Shown: piece by piece, positions 23,930 to 33,186 of the stretch | Layout of the letters: every line of letters begins with the position of its first letter | Numbering within the stretch: the stretch's first letter is position 1 | Assembly (NCBI GenBank): GCA_006218045.1 | Contig: VBWB01000012.1 | Location: forward strand, 35,675-99,674 | Reading direction: 5' to 3' | Length of the DNA stretch: 64,000 nt | DNA from: Stygiobacter sp. | GTDB lineage: Bacteria; Pseudomonadota; Alphaproteobacteria; Rhodospirillales; Magnetospirillaceae | Notes under the pieces: generated by a model | What the model was told of the DNA's origin: nothing | What the model saw: the letters and a program-made list of their open reading frames with translations, nothing else | The model's database searches: none | Made by a program: the position numbers and the translations under genes

Positions 23930-24400
23930 ATGAAATATTTGCGTAAAATTTTAGCCTTGGGGTTGTTTGCCGGCCTCGCCGCCATGCCCGCCCTGGCCGA
24001 GGAAATCGGCAGCGTCTCCACCGTGTTCAAGATGCTGGGGCCTAACGACAAGATCGTCATCGAGGCTTTCGATGATCCCAAGGTGGCCGGCGTCACCTGT
24101 TATCTGTCGCGGGCGAAGAAGGGCGGCGTTTCCGGCGGACTGGGCGTGGCCGAGGATACCTCGGATGCCTCCATCGCCTGCCGTCAGGTCGGCCCCATCG
24201 CCTTCACCGCCAAGTTCAAGGATGGCGAGACGGTGTTCCAGAAGGACACCTCGCTGCTGTTCAAGACGCTTCAGGTCGTGCGTTTTCACGACACCAAACG
24301 CAACGTGCTGATCTATCTGGTCTATTCCGACCGCATCATCGAAGGCTCGCCCAAGAACGCCATCTCCGTGGTCCCCGTCGCCGTGCCCTTGGGGAAATAG
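23930..24400 (+). CDS. creA: CreA-family secreted protein
   Basis: This 156-residue protein has a signal peptide ([23 protein letters not shown]) and then the CreA pattern: [20 protein letters not shown], a [15 protein letters not shown] segment, [13 protein letters not shown] and [20 protein letters not shown]. The two cysteines probably form a disulfide in the periplasm. The family is conserved and its role is not understood. The ATG at 23930 places the signal peptide at the N-terminus. The next gene starts four bases after its stop. Confidence 0.92.
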   Translation: MKYLRKILALGLFAGLAAMPALAEEIGSVSTVFKMLGPNDKIVIEAFDDPKVAGVTCYLSRAKKGGVSGGLGVAEDTSDASIACRQVGPIAFTAKFKDGETVFQKDTSLLFKTLQVVRFHDTKRNVLIYLVYSDRIIEGSPKNAISVVPVAVPLGK

Positions 24401-24403
24401 GCC

Positions 24404-26059
24404 ATGGAACTGCCGCTTGACCAGCATCTGCTGTACCAGGATCTGACCTCCAAGCTGGACCGGCTGGGCGGCCCGGATCAGCTGATCGCCTATATGGGGC
24501 AGGTGTTGCGCACCTTGCTGCGCCGTCAGGGCGATGCCGAGTTCAGGGGCGCGGTGCAAGATGCCTTCATCAGCGGATTGATGGGGCGGGATTGGCCCGG
24601 ACAGGTGGCCCTGGCGCGCGAGGTGATTCTGATCGTCATCGCCAAGCGCCCGGAAATCGCCCTGGCCTGGCAGAAGCAGCAAGGCGGCGACGACAATCCC
24701 CATCGCCGCGCCGCCGACCGTGGTGTGGCGCCGCCGGTGGTGGCCGACCCCGATCTGCCCGATCTCGACCTGATCGGGGCGACGCCGCCGGCGCCGCCGC
24801 GACCCAAGCCGCCCTATGCTTTCGGCCCTGCCGAGGACAAGGTGACCGAATACGTGCTGGAAACCCTGTCCCGGCGCCTCGGCCTGTTCCGCCTGCCCAC
24901 ACTCCAGTTCCCGTCCATCGCCTATGTGCATGAGCAGGAATTCTTTCTGTTCTCGCCCATTTTCCAGCGGGTGGCCGGTGAGTTCATCGCCGAATCCATC
25001 ATGCCGCTGTGCCGCGATGTCTTGGAGCGTCGGGTCTACAAGGGCATGAGCCTGCAGGCCAACACCCGCCCCGACATGGGGCTGGCGGAACGCCAGGGCG
25101 ATATCTGGGGGGTGATCAACGAACGCCTGGGCAAGCTGGCGGCGCGGCTGAACGGGGCGCGCTCCAAACTGGCCCGGCCGGCGGAAGACGGCCTGCCCAA
25201 GTACCAGGAAGTGGAAGTGCCGGTGGACCGGCCGCGGGTGTTCCGGGTCTTGGGTGTCGGCTTCCGCATGGGCACGCGGACCGAACTCAAGCGGGTCAAG
25301 GTCAAGGTGCGCTCGGCCAAGGAGCTGGACGCCGACGAAATCGCGGCGCTCAATCTTTATTCGCAATTGCGCGACCGGGCGGCGGAAGCCGGGCTGGATC
25401 TGCCGCAATCGTGCGATTTCGAGTTTCTCGCCGCCCTGTTCCTGGTCGATGGTCGCCGGTTGGCGCAAACGGTCAAGGAATTGATGGGGCTGGCGGAGCA
25501 CAAGGAAACCACCCGCATCTATCTGATGGAGCGGCTGCGCGCCATCGACGAGACCTTCGCCAATACGCTGTCCGACGCCATCGCCCTGTTGCTGTTCCAT
25601 GGCACCGTCGGCGGCCCCTTCGGCTTTGCCGAATTGTACGAAACCGCCATCGGCACCGCACGCGACCAGAACGTACGCTCGATCCAGCGCCCGTTCCTGT
25701 CGGCGGAACTGGCCCGGCGTCCGCGCGAACTGGCCTTCCAGTTGCGCGAGGTGATGCGCAAGCGGCTGGACGAAATCCGTGCCGCCACCGCGCTCAAAGC
25801 CTTGTTCCTGGTGTGGAGCACCTTGCCGCGCTCCAGTTTCGAGCGCGATCTGGATGCGGCCCTGACCGTGTTCCGCGCCTTCCCCATCGCCTTCGCCGGC
25901 GACGAGGACGAGGCGGCGCTATCGGCCATCGGTCAGCAGCTTTGCACCATCCTGGCGGCGGAAAAGGTCGAGGTGGAACTGGCCACCGCCGCCATCCTGC
26001 GCCTATACAAGCCGCTGGCCCAGGCGGTGCCGATGACGCCGGGCGCCTTCGTGGTCTAA
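24404..26059 (+). CDS. Large hypothetical protein (551 residues)
   Basis: I do not recognise this family. The protein is mainly helical, with no signal peptide or membrane segment. An N-terminal helical part (1-95) is followed by a Pro/Asp-rich linker around 100-140 (PDLPDLDLIGATPPAPPRPK), then a long conserved-looking body with KVTEYVLETLSRRLGLFRLP, ERQGDIWGVINERLGKLAAR and FLLFSP-like stretches. It is four bases downstream of creA and is likely cotranscribed with it. Codon use matches its neighbours, so it is a resident gene. A 20-bp tandem repeat begins three bases after its stop. Confidence 0.75.
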   Translation: MELPLDQHLLYQDLTSKLDRLGGPDQLIAYMGQVLRTLLRRQGDAEFRGAVQDAFISGLMGRDWPGQVALAREVILIVIAKRPEIALAWQKQQGGDDNPHRRAADRGVAPPVVADPDLPDLDLIGATPPAPPRPKPPYAFGPAEDKVTEYVLETLSRRLGLFRLPTLQFPSIAYVHEQEFFLFSPIFQRVAGEFIAESIMPLCRDVLERRVYKGMSLQANTRPDMGLAERQGDIWGVINERLGKLAARLNGARSKLARPAEDGLPKYQEVEVPVDRPRVFRVLGVGFRMGTRTELKRVKVKVRSAKELDADEIAALNLYSQLRDRAAEAGLDLPQSCDFEFLAALFLVDGRRLAQTVKELMGLAEHKETTRIYLMERLRAIDETFANTLSDAIALLLFHGTVGGPFGFAELYETAIGTARDQNVRSIQRPFLSAELARRPRELAFQLREVMRKRLDEIRAATALKALFLVWSTLPRSSFERDLDAALTVFRAFPIAFAGDEDEAALSAIGQQLCTILAAEKVEVELATAAILRLYKPLAQAVPMTPGAFVV

Positions 26060-26061
26060 TT

Positions 26062-26101
26062 CCCGCGCTTTTCTTGACTTGCCCGCGCTTTTCTTGACTT
26101 G
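26062..26101 (+). repeat. 20-bp perfect tandem duplication upstream of thrS
   Basis: The 20-bp unit CCCGCGCTTTTCTTGACTTG occurs twice without a gap (26062-26081 and 26082-26101). Each copy holds TTGACT, a good -35 hexamer. The second copy sits at a workable distance from the thrS start, though no strong -10 is visible 17 bp further on. Confidence 0.85.
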
Positions 26102-26125
26102 ATGGACAAACTCCAACAGAGTCCG

Positions 26126-26152
26126 CTCTTTCTTCGCACTTGCACGAAAGAG
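26126..26152 (+). promoter_or_regulatory. Leader hairpin overlapping the thrS ribosome site
   Basis: CTCTTTC (26126-26132) pairs with GAAAGAG (26146-26152) across a 13-nt loop. The purine-rich 3' arm is the only candidate Shine-Dalgarno before the ATG at 26156. The hairpin would hide it, as in leaders with translational control. E. coli thrS is known to bind its own mRNA leader; whether this hairpin serves that role is a guess. Confidence 0.45.
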
Positions 26153-26155
26153 TGA

Positions 26156-28078
26156 ATGTCCATGGTTGCCATCACGCTTCCCGACGGCAGCGTCCGCGAA
26201 TTTCCCGGCCCGGTGACGGGTCTGGACGTGGCCAAGTCCATCGGCGCCGGCCTGGCCAAGGCCGCCCTTGCCATCCGTATCGACGGCGTGATGAAGGATC
26301 TGACCTCCACCCTCACCACTGATTGTAAGCTTGCCATCGTCACCGCCAAGGACGGCGCTGACGCGCTGGAATTGCTGCGCCACGACGCCGCCCACGTCAT
26401 GGCCGAGGCGGTCAAGGAATTGTACCCGGAAACCCAAGTGACCATCGGTCCCAGCATCGACAACGGGTTCTATTACGATTTCGCCCGCCCGACGCCGTTC
26501 GGCCCCGAGGATCTGGAGAAGATCGAGGCGCGCATGCGCGAGATCGTCGACCGCGACGAGGCCATCACGCGCGAGGAATGGAACCGCGATGACGCGGTCG
26601 CCTTCTTTGAAGGCCTGGGGGAGAAGTACAAGGCGGAGATCATCGCCTCGATCCCCGCCGATCAGCCCATCGGCCTTTATCGCCAGGGCGACTTCATCGA
26701 TCTGTGCCGCGGCCCGCATCTGCCGTCGACGGCCAAGCTGGGTAAGGCCTTCAAGCTGATGAAGCTGGCCGGCGCTTATTGGCGCGGCGATTCCAGGAAT
26801 GAGATGCTGCAACGCATCTACGGCACCGCCTGGTTCGACAAGAAGGATCTGGACTCCTACCTGCACATGCTGGAAGAGGCGGAAAAGCGCGATCACCGCC
26901 GCCTGGGCCGGGAAATGAACCTGTTCCACCTGCAAGAAGAAGCGGTGGGCGCGGTGTTCTGGCACCAGAAGGGCTGGGCGCTTTACCGCACGGTGGAAAG
27001 CTATATGCGCAACCGCCTGGAGGCCGAGAACTACCAGGAGGTCAAGACCCCGCAATTGGTGGATTTCTCGCTGTGGGAAGCGTCGGGCCACGCCGACAAG
27101 TTCTCGGAAAGCATGTTCACCATCAAGACCCAGGATGAGCGTCATCTGGCGGTCAAGCCCATGAACTGCCCCTGCCACGTGCAGATTTTCCGCCAGGGCA
27201 TCAAATCGTACCGCGACCTGCCGTTGCGCATGGCCGAGTTCGGTTCGTGCCATCGCTACGAGCCGTCGGGCGCCCTGCACGGCATCATGCGGGTGCGCGC
27301 CTTCACCCAGGACGACGCCCACATTTTCTGTACCGAGGATCAGATCACCTCGGAAACCATCGCTTTTTGCCAGTTGCTGAAGACTGTCTACCAGGATTTC
27401 GGCTTCACCGATGTCCGCGTCAAGTTCTCGGACCGCCCGGCCAAGCGTGCGGGCTCGGACGAGACCTGGGACAAGGCGGAAAGTGCTTTGCTGGCAGCGG
27501 CCAATGCCGCCGGCCTGGACACCACGCTCAATCCGGGCGAGGGCGCCTTCTACGGCCCCAAGCTGGAATTCGTGCTGCGCGACGCCATCGGCCGCGATTG
27601 GCAATGCGGTACGTTGCAGGTGGATTTCGTCCTGCCCGAGCGGCTGGACGCCAGCTACACCGCCGAGGACGGCTCGCGCCGCCGCCCGGTGATGCTGCAT
27701 CGCGCCGTCCTCGGCAGTTTCGAGCGCTTCATCGGCATCCTGATCGAAAACTTCGCCGGTCGTTTCCCACTCTGGCTGGCCCCCATCCAGGTGGTGGTGG
27801 CGACCATCGTTTCCGACGCCGACGACTATGCCCAAAGCGTGGCGGCCAAGCTGCGCCGGGCCGGTTTGCGGGTCGAGACCGATCTTCGGAACGAAAAGAT
27901 CAATAAAAAAGTGGCCGAGCATTCGAGCGCCAAGGTGCCGGTTTTGCTGGTTGTTGGCCGCCGCGAGGCCGAGGAAGGCACGGTGGCGGTGCGTCGCTTG
28001 GGCAGTCAGGGTCAAGAATTTCTTGCGCTTGACCAAGCACTTGCTACACTCGTAAATGAAGCCGCTCCTCCGGCCTGA
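26156..28078 (+). CDS. thrS: Threonyl-tRNA synthetase
   Basis: ThrRS charges tRNA-Thr in the cytosol. The 640-residue enzyme has, in order, the TGS domain (1-62, [17 protein letters not shown]), the editing domain with [11 protein letters not shown] (HxxxH), the class II catalytic core with [10 protein letters not shown] (zinc-binding Cys) and [17 protein letters not shown] (motif 2), and the anticodon domain at the C-terminus. Two start codons, 26156 and 26162, are possible; the first gives [11 protein letters not shown]. It sits ahead of infC, the common thrS-infC arrangement. Its leader holds a tandem repeat and a hairpin that may regulate it. Confidence 0.98.
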   Translation: MSMVAITLPDGSVREFPGPVTGLDVAKSIGAGLAKAALAIRIDGVMKDLTSTLTTDCKLAIVTAKDGADALELLRHDAAHVMAEAVKELYPETQVTIGPSIDNGFYYDFARPTPFGPEDLEKIEARMREIVDRDEAITREEWNRDDAVAFFEGLGEKYKAEIIASIPADQPIGLYRQGDFIDLCRGPHLPSTAKLGKAFKLMKLAGAYWRGDSRNEMLQRIYGTAWFDKKDLDSYLHMLEEAEKRDHRRLGREMNLFHLQEEAVGAVFWHQKGWALYRTVESYMRNRLEAENYQEVKTPQLVDFSLWEASGHADKFSESMFTIKTQDERHLAVKPMNCPCHVQIFRQGIKSYRDLPLRMAEFGSCHRYEPSGALHGIMRVRAFTQDDAHIFCTEDQITSETIAFCQLLKTVYQDFGFTDVRVKFSDRPAKRAGSDETWDKAESALLAAANAAGLDTTLNPGEGAFYGPKLEFVLRDAIGRDWQCGTLQVDFVLPERLDASYTAEDGSRRRPVMLHRAVLGSFERFIGILIENFAGRFPLWLAPIQVVVATIVSDADDYAQSVAAKLRRAGLRVETDLRNEKINKKVAEHSSAKVPVLLVVGRREAEEGTVAVRRLGSQGQEFLALDQALATLVNEAAPPA

Positions 28079-28184
28079 CCCTTGGGTCAGCGTGGGGGCG
28101 GGTTTTCACCAGAATCCGGGCCAAGTATCGCGGGGGTGACGCGACGGTGCCCATATGTGTGTTCGAACCGATGGAGAAGTTTTC

Positions 28185-28721
28185 ATAGCTAGGCCGCCAA
28201 TGCAGACGCCGCCCAAAAACGATGGGCCGCGCGTCAACCGAGAGATCGACGTCCGCAGCATTCGTCTTGTCGGCGCCGAAGGGGAGATGATCGGGGTCGT
28301 GTCCTTGCGCGACGGACTGATCATGGCCGAAGAGGCCGGACTCGATCTGGTCGAGGTCTCGCCCAACGCCGACCCGCCGGTCTGCAAAATTCTGGACTAC
28401 GGCAAATTCAAGTACGAAGCCCAGAAGAAGAAGGCCGAGGCGAAGAAGAAGCAGAAGGTCATCGAGGTGAAGGAGATCAAGCTCCGTCCCAATATCGATG
28501 ACAACGATTACGGCGTGAAGATGCGCGCCATGCGCAAGTTCCTGGAGGAAGGCGACAAGGTGAAGGTGACCTTGCGTTTCCGTGGTCGCGAATTGGCGCA
28601 CCAGGATCTGGGCATGAAGGTGCTGGAACGCGTGCGTGACGACCTGGAAGACTTGGGCAAGATCGAGCAGGTCCCCAAGATGGAAGGCCGTCAGATGGTG
28701 ATGGTGGTCTCGCCCAAATAA
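28185..28721 (+). CDS. infC: Translation initiation factor IF-3 (probable AUA start)
   Basis: IF-3 binds the 30S subunit and checks start-codon pairing. The body is standard: [20 protein letters not shown], the linker [20 protein letters not shown] and the C-terminal domain with [19 protein letters not shown]. The start is unusual. GGAGAAG (28173-28179) lies five bases before an ATA at 28185, which yields (M)[17 protein letters not shown], 178 residues. infC is known to use rare starts (AUU in E. coli) for autoregulation. Other choices are ATG 28200, which has no clear ribosome site, and ATG 28155, which adds ten unlikely residues. Confidence 0.9.
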   Translation: MARPPMQTPPKNDGPRVNREIDVRSIRLVGAEGEMIGVVSLRDGLIMAEEAGLDLVEVSPNADPPVCKILDYGKFKYEAQKKKAEAKKKQKVIEVKEIKLRPNIDDNDYGVKMRAMRKFLEEGDKVKVTLRFRGRELAHQDLGMKVLERVRDDLEDLGKIEQVPKMEGRQMVMVVSPK

Positions 28722-28814
28722 GTGGCGCATTTTCCGGTTCGAGGGGGTTGCGGAGGTTGCGGGTTTACGCTAGTCTCCGCGCCTCGCCACCGACCGGGGC
28801 GTCACTTTTCTCGC

Positions 28815-28904
<90 letters not shown>

Positions 28905-29071
28905 TTCTCCCGACCTTGGGTCGGGGGCAAACAGCAATAAGATTTCAGCTGCGCTGCCGTGGGTTTCCCACGTGCGGCGTGTGTGTTTTGGGCGGTCGCC
29001 TTCGGTCCCGCCCCTGATCCGGCCCCGCATCGGGCGGTGCCGGCTTATTCGATGAAAGCAAACCACTCCAC

Positions 29072-30826
29072 ATGGACTTTTTCCCCGCAGGGCATCCGCT
29101 GACCCAAGCCCTCAGCCAGCGCAACTATACCGATCTGACCTCGGTGCAGAATGCGGTTCTCGATCCGGCGGCGCGGGGACGCGACCTTCTGGTGTCGGCG
29201 CAGACCGGCTCGGGTAAGACGGTGGCGTTCGGCTTGGCCATTGCCGATACCCTGTTGGGCGATGCCTTCGCCTTTGGCCCGGCCAGCGAACCGCTGGCCC
29301 TGATCGTCGCCCCCACCCGCGAACTGGCTCTGCAGGTGCAGCGCGAACTGACTTGGCTTTATCAGCAGGCCGGCGGCCAGGTGGTGGCCTGTGTCGGCGG
29401 CATGGACCCGCGGGCGGAACAGCGCATGCTGGGGCGTGGCGCCCATATCGTCGTCGGCACCCCGGGCCGTCTGCGCGACCATCTGGAGCGCGGCGCCCTG
29501 CGCACGGGCCAGTTGCGCGCGGTGGTGCTGGATGAAGCCGACGAAATGCTGGATCTGGGCTTTCGCGAGGACCTGGAATTCATTCTGGAAGCGACGCCGC
29601 AGGATCGGCGCACGCTGTTGTTCTCTGCCACCTTGCCCAAGTTGATCATTGCCCTGGCCAAGCGCTATCAGCGCGATTCGTTCCGTATCGCCGTCTCCGC
29701 CGGTGAGCACGGCCATGCCGACATCGAATATCGCGCCGTCCGCGTCGCCCCCAATGAAATCGAGCACGCGGTGGTCAACCTGCTGCGCTATTTCGAATCA
29801 CCCGGCGCCCTGGTGTTCTGCAACACCCGTGAATCGGTGCGCCACCTGCAAGCCATCTTGCAGGAACGCGGCTTCGCCGCCGTCGCCCTGTCGGGTGAAC
29901 TGGGGCAGAACGAACGCAATCAGTCGCTGCAAGCCCTGCGCGACGGCCGCGCCCGGGTCTGCGTCGCCACCGACGTGGCGGCGCGCGGCATCGATCTGCC
30001 CAATATCAATCTGGTCATCCACGCCGAGTTGCCGCAGAACGGCCCGACCCTGCAACACCGCAGCGGTCGCACCGGACGCGCCGGGCGCAAGGGCGTCAGC
30101 GTCTTGCTGGTGCAGTTGTCGCGGCGGCGCAAGGCGGAATTGCTGCTGCAATCGGTCGGCGTGCAAGCCGCCTGGAGCGGTCCGCCATCGGCGGAAGACA
30201 TTCGCCAGCTTGACCGCGAGCGGCTGATCCAAAGCCCGCTTCTGACCGGAGAAACCACCGAGGAAGACCTGGAAATGGCCCGCACCCTGCTGGCCCAGCG
30301 TCCGGCGGAAGAGGTGGCGGCGGCCCTGGTCCGCCTATACCGGTCGCAATTGCCGGCGGCCGAGGAATTGTTCGATCCCGGTTCCGGCCCGGCCCCGTCC
30401 ACTGCTCCGCGCGATGCGCGGGTGCCGCGTGAACCGCGCGAGCCGCGTGGCGATCGCCCCGGGGCCATGGCTCCGGGCGAAAGCGTGTGGTTCCGTCTCA
30501 ATGTGGGACGGCAAAAGGATGCCGATCCGCGCTGGCTGATCCCGATGATTTGCCGTCACGGCAAGATCACCAAGCAGGAAATCGGGTCCATCCGCATCTT
30601 CGAGCGCGAAACCCGCTTCGAGATCGAAGCCGGCACCGCCGCCCGCTTCATCGCCGCCATCGCCCAGATGGAGCGCCGCGACGTGCGCATCGAACCTTTG
30701 GGCGACAGCCATGGAGCCGAGCCGGAACGGGCGGCCCGCACCGCCGCACCGCGTCCGCAGCGTCCGCAAGGCGGCCCGCCGCCGGGCAAGAAGCCGTGGA
30801 AGCCCAAGCCGCGCAAACAGGATTGA
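29072..30826 (+). CDS. DEAD-box RNA helicase (DeaD/CsdA-like)
   Basis: This 584-residue ATP-dependent RNA helicase has a Q motif region (NYTDLTSVQNAVL), motif I AQTGSGKT, PTRELALQV, motif II DEADEMLDLGF, motif III SAT, and motif VI HRSGRTGRAGR. A Pro/Arg linker (residues about 445-470) leads to a DbpA-type RNA-binding domain (VWFRLNVGRQKDADPRWLIP), then a basic Pro-rich tail. This layout matches DeaD/CsdA, which act in ribosome assembly and cold-shock mRNA turnover. It is monocistronic, with tRNA-Ser upstream and a hairpin after the stop. Confidence 0.93.
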   Translation: MDFFPAGHPLTQALSQRNYTDLTSVQNAVLDPAARGRDLLVSAQTGSGKTVAFGLAIADTLLGDAFAFGPASEPLALIVAPTRELALQVQRELTWLYQQAGGQVVACVGGMDPRAEQRMLGRGAHIVVGTPGRLRDHLERGALRTGQLRAVVLDEADEMLDLGFREDLEFILEATPQDRRTLLFSATLPKLIIALAKRYQRDSFRIAVSAGEHGHADIEYRAVRVAPNEIEHAVVNLLRYFESPGALVFCNTRESVRHLQAILQERGFAAVALSGELGQNERNQSLQALRDGRARVCVATDVAARGIDLPNINLVIHAELPQNGPTLQHRSGRTGRAGRKGVSVLLVQLSRRRKAELLLQSVGVQAAWSGPPSAEDIRQLDRERLIQSPLLTGETTEEDLEMARTLLAQRPAEEVAAALVRLYRSQLPAAEELFDPGSGPAPSTAPRDARVPREPREPRGDRPGAMAPGESVWFRLNVGRQKDADPRWLIPMICRHGKITKQEIGSIRIFERETRFEIEAGTAARFIAAIAQMERRDVRIEPLGDSHGAEPERAARTAAPRPQRPQGGPPPGKKPWKPKPRKQD

Positions 30827-30828
30827 GG

Positions 30829-30862
30829 AAAAGGGCCGCCTCCCCTGGGGCGGTCTTTCCCG
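30829..30862 (+). terminator. Terminator-like hairpin after the helicase gene
   Basis: GGGCCGCC with its flanking AAA (about 30829-30840) pairs with GGCGGTCTTTCC (30849-30860), slightly imperfect, and CGTTTTCC follows. The T run is short. Confidence 0.6.
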
Positions 30863-30923
30863 TTTTCCTTGGTGCTTGCATTGTTGCCTACCCCCTTGGC
30901 AAGGGTATTGCCCTGGCGCCCTC

Positions 30924-31039
30924 AGAGCCGATTTCGTTCAAACGAAATCGGCTCTCGCTTTTGCACGATGCGGGCCGTTCAGGCCCCATCCAGGTGCTGC
31001 GCTGGCTTGGTGCGGATTTCAGCCTGACTCGATCAGATC
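30924..31039. repeat. Palindrome plus dispersed 48-bp repeat, copy 1
   Basis: The gap between the helicase gene and truA holds a perfect 15-bp inverted repeat (AGAGCCGATTTCGTT, 30924-30938, and its complement at 30941-30955). After 36 bp comes a 48-bp segment (30992-31039) that matches 53081-53128 at 42 of 48 positions, including the shared GCGGATTTCAGCCTGAC. The setting is REP-like: between convergent genes, with strong symmetry and no coding frame. Confidence 0.75.
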
Positions 31040-31062
31040 AATGGGTTAATTGAGTTCTGACC

Positions 31063-31812
31063 CTAGCGCTCCGCACCGTACATCACCTTGGTCAGATACA
31101 GACCGTCCGGCGGTGCGGTGGGACCGGCGGCGGCGCGGTCGCGGGCGGCCAACGCGGTTTTCACCCGCTCCGGGCTCCACTTGCCTTCGCCCACCAGTTT
31201 CAGCGTGCCGACCATGTTGCGCACCTGATGGTGCAGGAACGACCGGGCCTGGGCGACGATACGGATTTCCTCGTCGTTCCGCCCCACCTGCAACAGATCC
31301 AGGGTCTTGTCGGGGCTTTGCGCCTGACAGGCGGCGGCGCGGAAACTGGTGAAATCGTGGCGGCCCACCAGGTATTGGGCGGCTTCGTTCATGGCATCGA
31401 CGTCCAGCGGCATCGCCACCCACCACACCCGCTCGCGCTCGATGGCCACCGGCGCCCGGCGGTTGACGATGCGGTACAGATACGACCGGCCGATGGCGGA
31501 GAAGCGGGCGTGGAAATCGTCGGCCACGATTTCCACCGCCCGCACGGCGATGGGATGCGGCTTCAGGTGATAATTGAGCGCGCCTTGTACGCGCAGGGCG
31601 CTGATGTCGCGGTCCAGGTCGAAATGGATGACCTGACCGGTGGCGTGGACGCCGGCATCGGTGCGCCCGGCGGCGGTGATGGTGGTTTCGACGCCGCAAA
31701 AGCGGAAGATGGCCGCTTCCAACGCCCCTTGCACGCTGATGCCGTTGTCCTGGCGCTGCCAGCCGACAAAGGGGGTGCCGTGATATTCGATCAGAAGCTT
31801 GAAGCGGGGCAT
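31063..31812 (-). CDS. truA: tRNA pseudouridine synthase A
   Basis: TruA converts U38-40 of the anticodon stem to pseudouridine. The 249-residue product has the start [21 protein letters not shown], the catalytic Asp in [16 protein letters not shown], and the conserved [20 protein letters not shown]. Length and motifs are normal. It lies ten bases downstream of the Nudix gene on the same strand and is likely cotranscribed with it. Confidence 0.97.
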   Translation of the reverse strand: MPRFKLLIEYHGTPFVGWQRQDNGISVQGALEAAIFRFCGVETTITAAGRTDAGVHATGQVIHFDLDRDISALRVQGALNYHLKPHPIAVRAVEIVADDFHARFSAIGRSYLYRIVNRRAPVAIERERVWWVAMPLDVDAMNEAAQYLVGRHDFTSFRAAACQAQSPDKTLDLLQVGRNDEEIRIVAQARSFLHHQVRNMVGTLKLVGEGKWSPERVKTALAARDRAAAGPTAPPDGLYLTKVMYGAER

Positions 31813-31822
31813 GGTCGGAGGC

Positions 31823-32335
31823 TTAAAGCGGGCGGACGCGCGGGGCGAAGCCGCTTAGGCCGCGCATTTCGCGTTCGTATTCCAACGACCAGCGCACATT
31901 GGGATAGGCCAGATCGTCCCACGGAATCTCGTCCCAGGGGACCAGCCTGACCTCCAGGCTTTCGGGGCCGGCGGCGAAATCGGGGGTCAGCATGTGCGCC
32001 CGATAGATCATGTGGACCTGGCTGATTTCCGGGATGGAATAGACGGCCAGCAAGGCGTCGATTTCGGCCCGCACCCCGGCTTCTTCCCACACTTCGCGCA
32101 AAGCGCCCTGCTCGGTGGTTTCGTGCAGTTCCATATAGCCCACCGGCATGGTCCAGAACCCCACCCGCGGCTCGATGGCGCGGCGGCACAGCAGATAGCG
32201 GTCCTGCCAAGTGCAGACGGCGCCGACGATGATCTTGGGGTTTTCATAAACGATGAAGCCGCAATCGCCGCACACCAGACGTTCGCGGTCGTCGCCTTCC
32301 GGCTTCATTCTGAGATTGGGGCCTTGCAGTCGCAT
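31823..32335 (-). CDS. Nudix hydrolase with N-terminal CxxC
   Basis: This 170-residue protein carries the Nudix box, [18 protein letters not shown] followed by EEAG, which binds Mg2+ and cleaves nucleoside-diphosphate-linked compounds. A short N-terminal part with [12 protein letters not shown] resembles the zinc ribbon of NUDT12/NudC-like enzymes but has only one CxxC pair. Substrates could be NADH or ADP-ribose-like; this is not settled by sequence. The start [11 protein letters not shown] (32335) is chosen since the upstream open frame is low-complexity and overlaps another gene. Confidence 0.9.
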   Translation of the reverse strand: MRLQGPNLRMKPEGDDRERLVCGDCGFIVYENPKIIVGAVCTWQDRYLLCRRAIEPRVGFWTMPVGYMELHETTEQGALREVWEEAGVRAEIDALLAVYSIPEISQVHMIYRAHMLTPDFAAGPESLEVRLVPWDEIPWDDLAYPNVRWSLEYEREMRGLSGFAPRVRPL

Positions 32336-32373
32336 GCCGGCAGTCTGAACAAGCCCGCGCAAACGCGCAAGAG

Positions 32374-32607
32374 CTATACCAGGATGTCCAGATAGGTTCC
32401 GCGTCGGGCCCGGCGGTCCAACTGATCCAGCGGGAAATCGGCGGGCAGGATACGGTTGCCCGGCTTGCCGCCGATACCGCCGCGGGCGCCAGTGGATACG
32501 GTCGCGCCGGCCATGGGCACCTCGCGGCTGCCCGCGCCCAGACCCAAGGCCTGTTTCAGGCTGTCCAATCCAGCGGTGGACGAGGAGATGCGTAAATCGT
32601 CGGCCAT
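32374..32607 (-). CDS. Small hypothetical protein
   Basis: This 77-residue protein has no family I can name. It starts [20 protein letters not shown], has a Gly-rich middle ([14 protein letters not shown]), and ends with [20 protein letters not shown] followed by TYLDILV. The conserved-looking tail suggests a real protein that binds a partner. It lies 38 bp upstream of the Nudix gene on the same strand, with a weak ribosome site, and is divergent from tusE. Confidence 0.55.
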   Translation of the reverse strand: MADDLRISSSTAGLDSLKQALGLGAGSREVPMAGATVSTGARGGIGGKPGNRILPADFPLDQLDRRARRGTYLDILV

Positions 32608-32742
32608 TGATCCATTCCGCGCCAAGCGGCTCAGTATAGCACGCCCATCGGTTAGCAATCCATGAATGCGGGCGGCCATTGACCAAAGGGGCCGTCAGCC
32701 CCACTATATAGAAATAATCTAATAAACAGGAGGAGACGCGTC

Positions 32743-33078
32743 ATGCCCCATTTGCAGGTCAATGGCGAAGCGGTGGAAGTCAGCGAGGCCGGGTGGCTGG
32801 AGGATTGTCGGATATGGAATGAAGAGATCGCCAAGGCCATCGCCCAGGCCGAAGGGGTCACCCTGACCGACGAACATTGGGATGTCATCCGCGAGGCGCG
32901 GGCTTATTTCGAGGAATACGGGCTGGTGGCCGAACAGCGGATCTTCATGAAGCTGATGAAGGAAAAATTCGGCCCCGACCGCGCCAGCCAGCAATATCTT
33001 TATCAGCTGTTTCCGCACGGCCCCTTGAAGCAGGGCAATAAAATCGCCGGCCTGCCCCGACCGAAGGGTTGTTCCTGA
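32743..33078 (+). CDS. tusE: TusE/DsrC/DsvC-family sulfur-relay protein
   Basis: This 111-residue cytosolic protein belongs to the TusE/DsrC family that carries persulfide on a cysteine near the C-terminus. Visible are GWLEDCRIWNEEIAKAIAQA, the LTDEHWDVIREARAYFEEYG segment and the tail KQGNKIAGLPRPKGCS. The penultimate Cys is present. The second Cys of true DsrC, ten residues earlier, is replaced (QGNK instead of QACR), so this is TusE-like, acting in 2-thiouridine transfer to tRNA. A strong AGGAGGAG precedes the ATG. No dsr genes are nearby. Confidence 0.9.
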   Translation: MPHLQVNGEAVEVSEAGWLEDCRIWNEEIAKAIAQAEGVTLTDEHWDVIREARAYFEEYGLVAEQRIFMKLMKEKFGPDRASQQYLYQLFPHGPLKQGNKIAGLPRPKGCS

Positions 33079-33133
33079 TCGTCGCGCCCTCACGCGGCAT
33101 AGGCCGCGCGGCCCCTTGGGCCGAGCCGATCGA

Positions 33134-33166
33134 AAACCCGCCGCAAGCGATTGCGGCGGGTTTTTC
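33134..33166. terminator. Bidirectional terminator between tusE and folE
   Basis: AAACCCGCCGCAA (33134-33146) pairs perfectly with TTGCGGCGGGTTT (33151-33163) around a GCGA tetraloop. It has T residues on the + strand side and A residues on the other, so it can serve both convergent genes. Confidence 0.93.
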
Positions 33167-33186
33167 TTTCGCGGGTTCCTGATCGC

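Noticed and set aside
26126-26152. T-box riboswitch ahead of thrS
   Set aside because: The leader is too short and lacks the T-box sequence and specifier stem. Only a simple hairpin is seen.
26003-28036. A 677-codon minus-strand frame opposite thrS
   Set aside because: thrS has all its motifs on the plus strand. The antisense translation looks non-coding.
32679-32710. Sigma-70 promoter TTGACC...TATATA ahead of tusE
   Set aside because: The spacing is 20 bp, too long for a confident call, although the hexamers are good.
32743-33078. True DsrC of dissimilatory sulfur metabolism
   Set aside because: The second conserved cysteine is missing and no dsr genes are nearby, so TusE is the better call.
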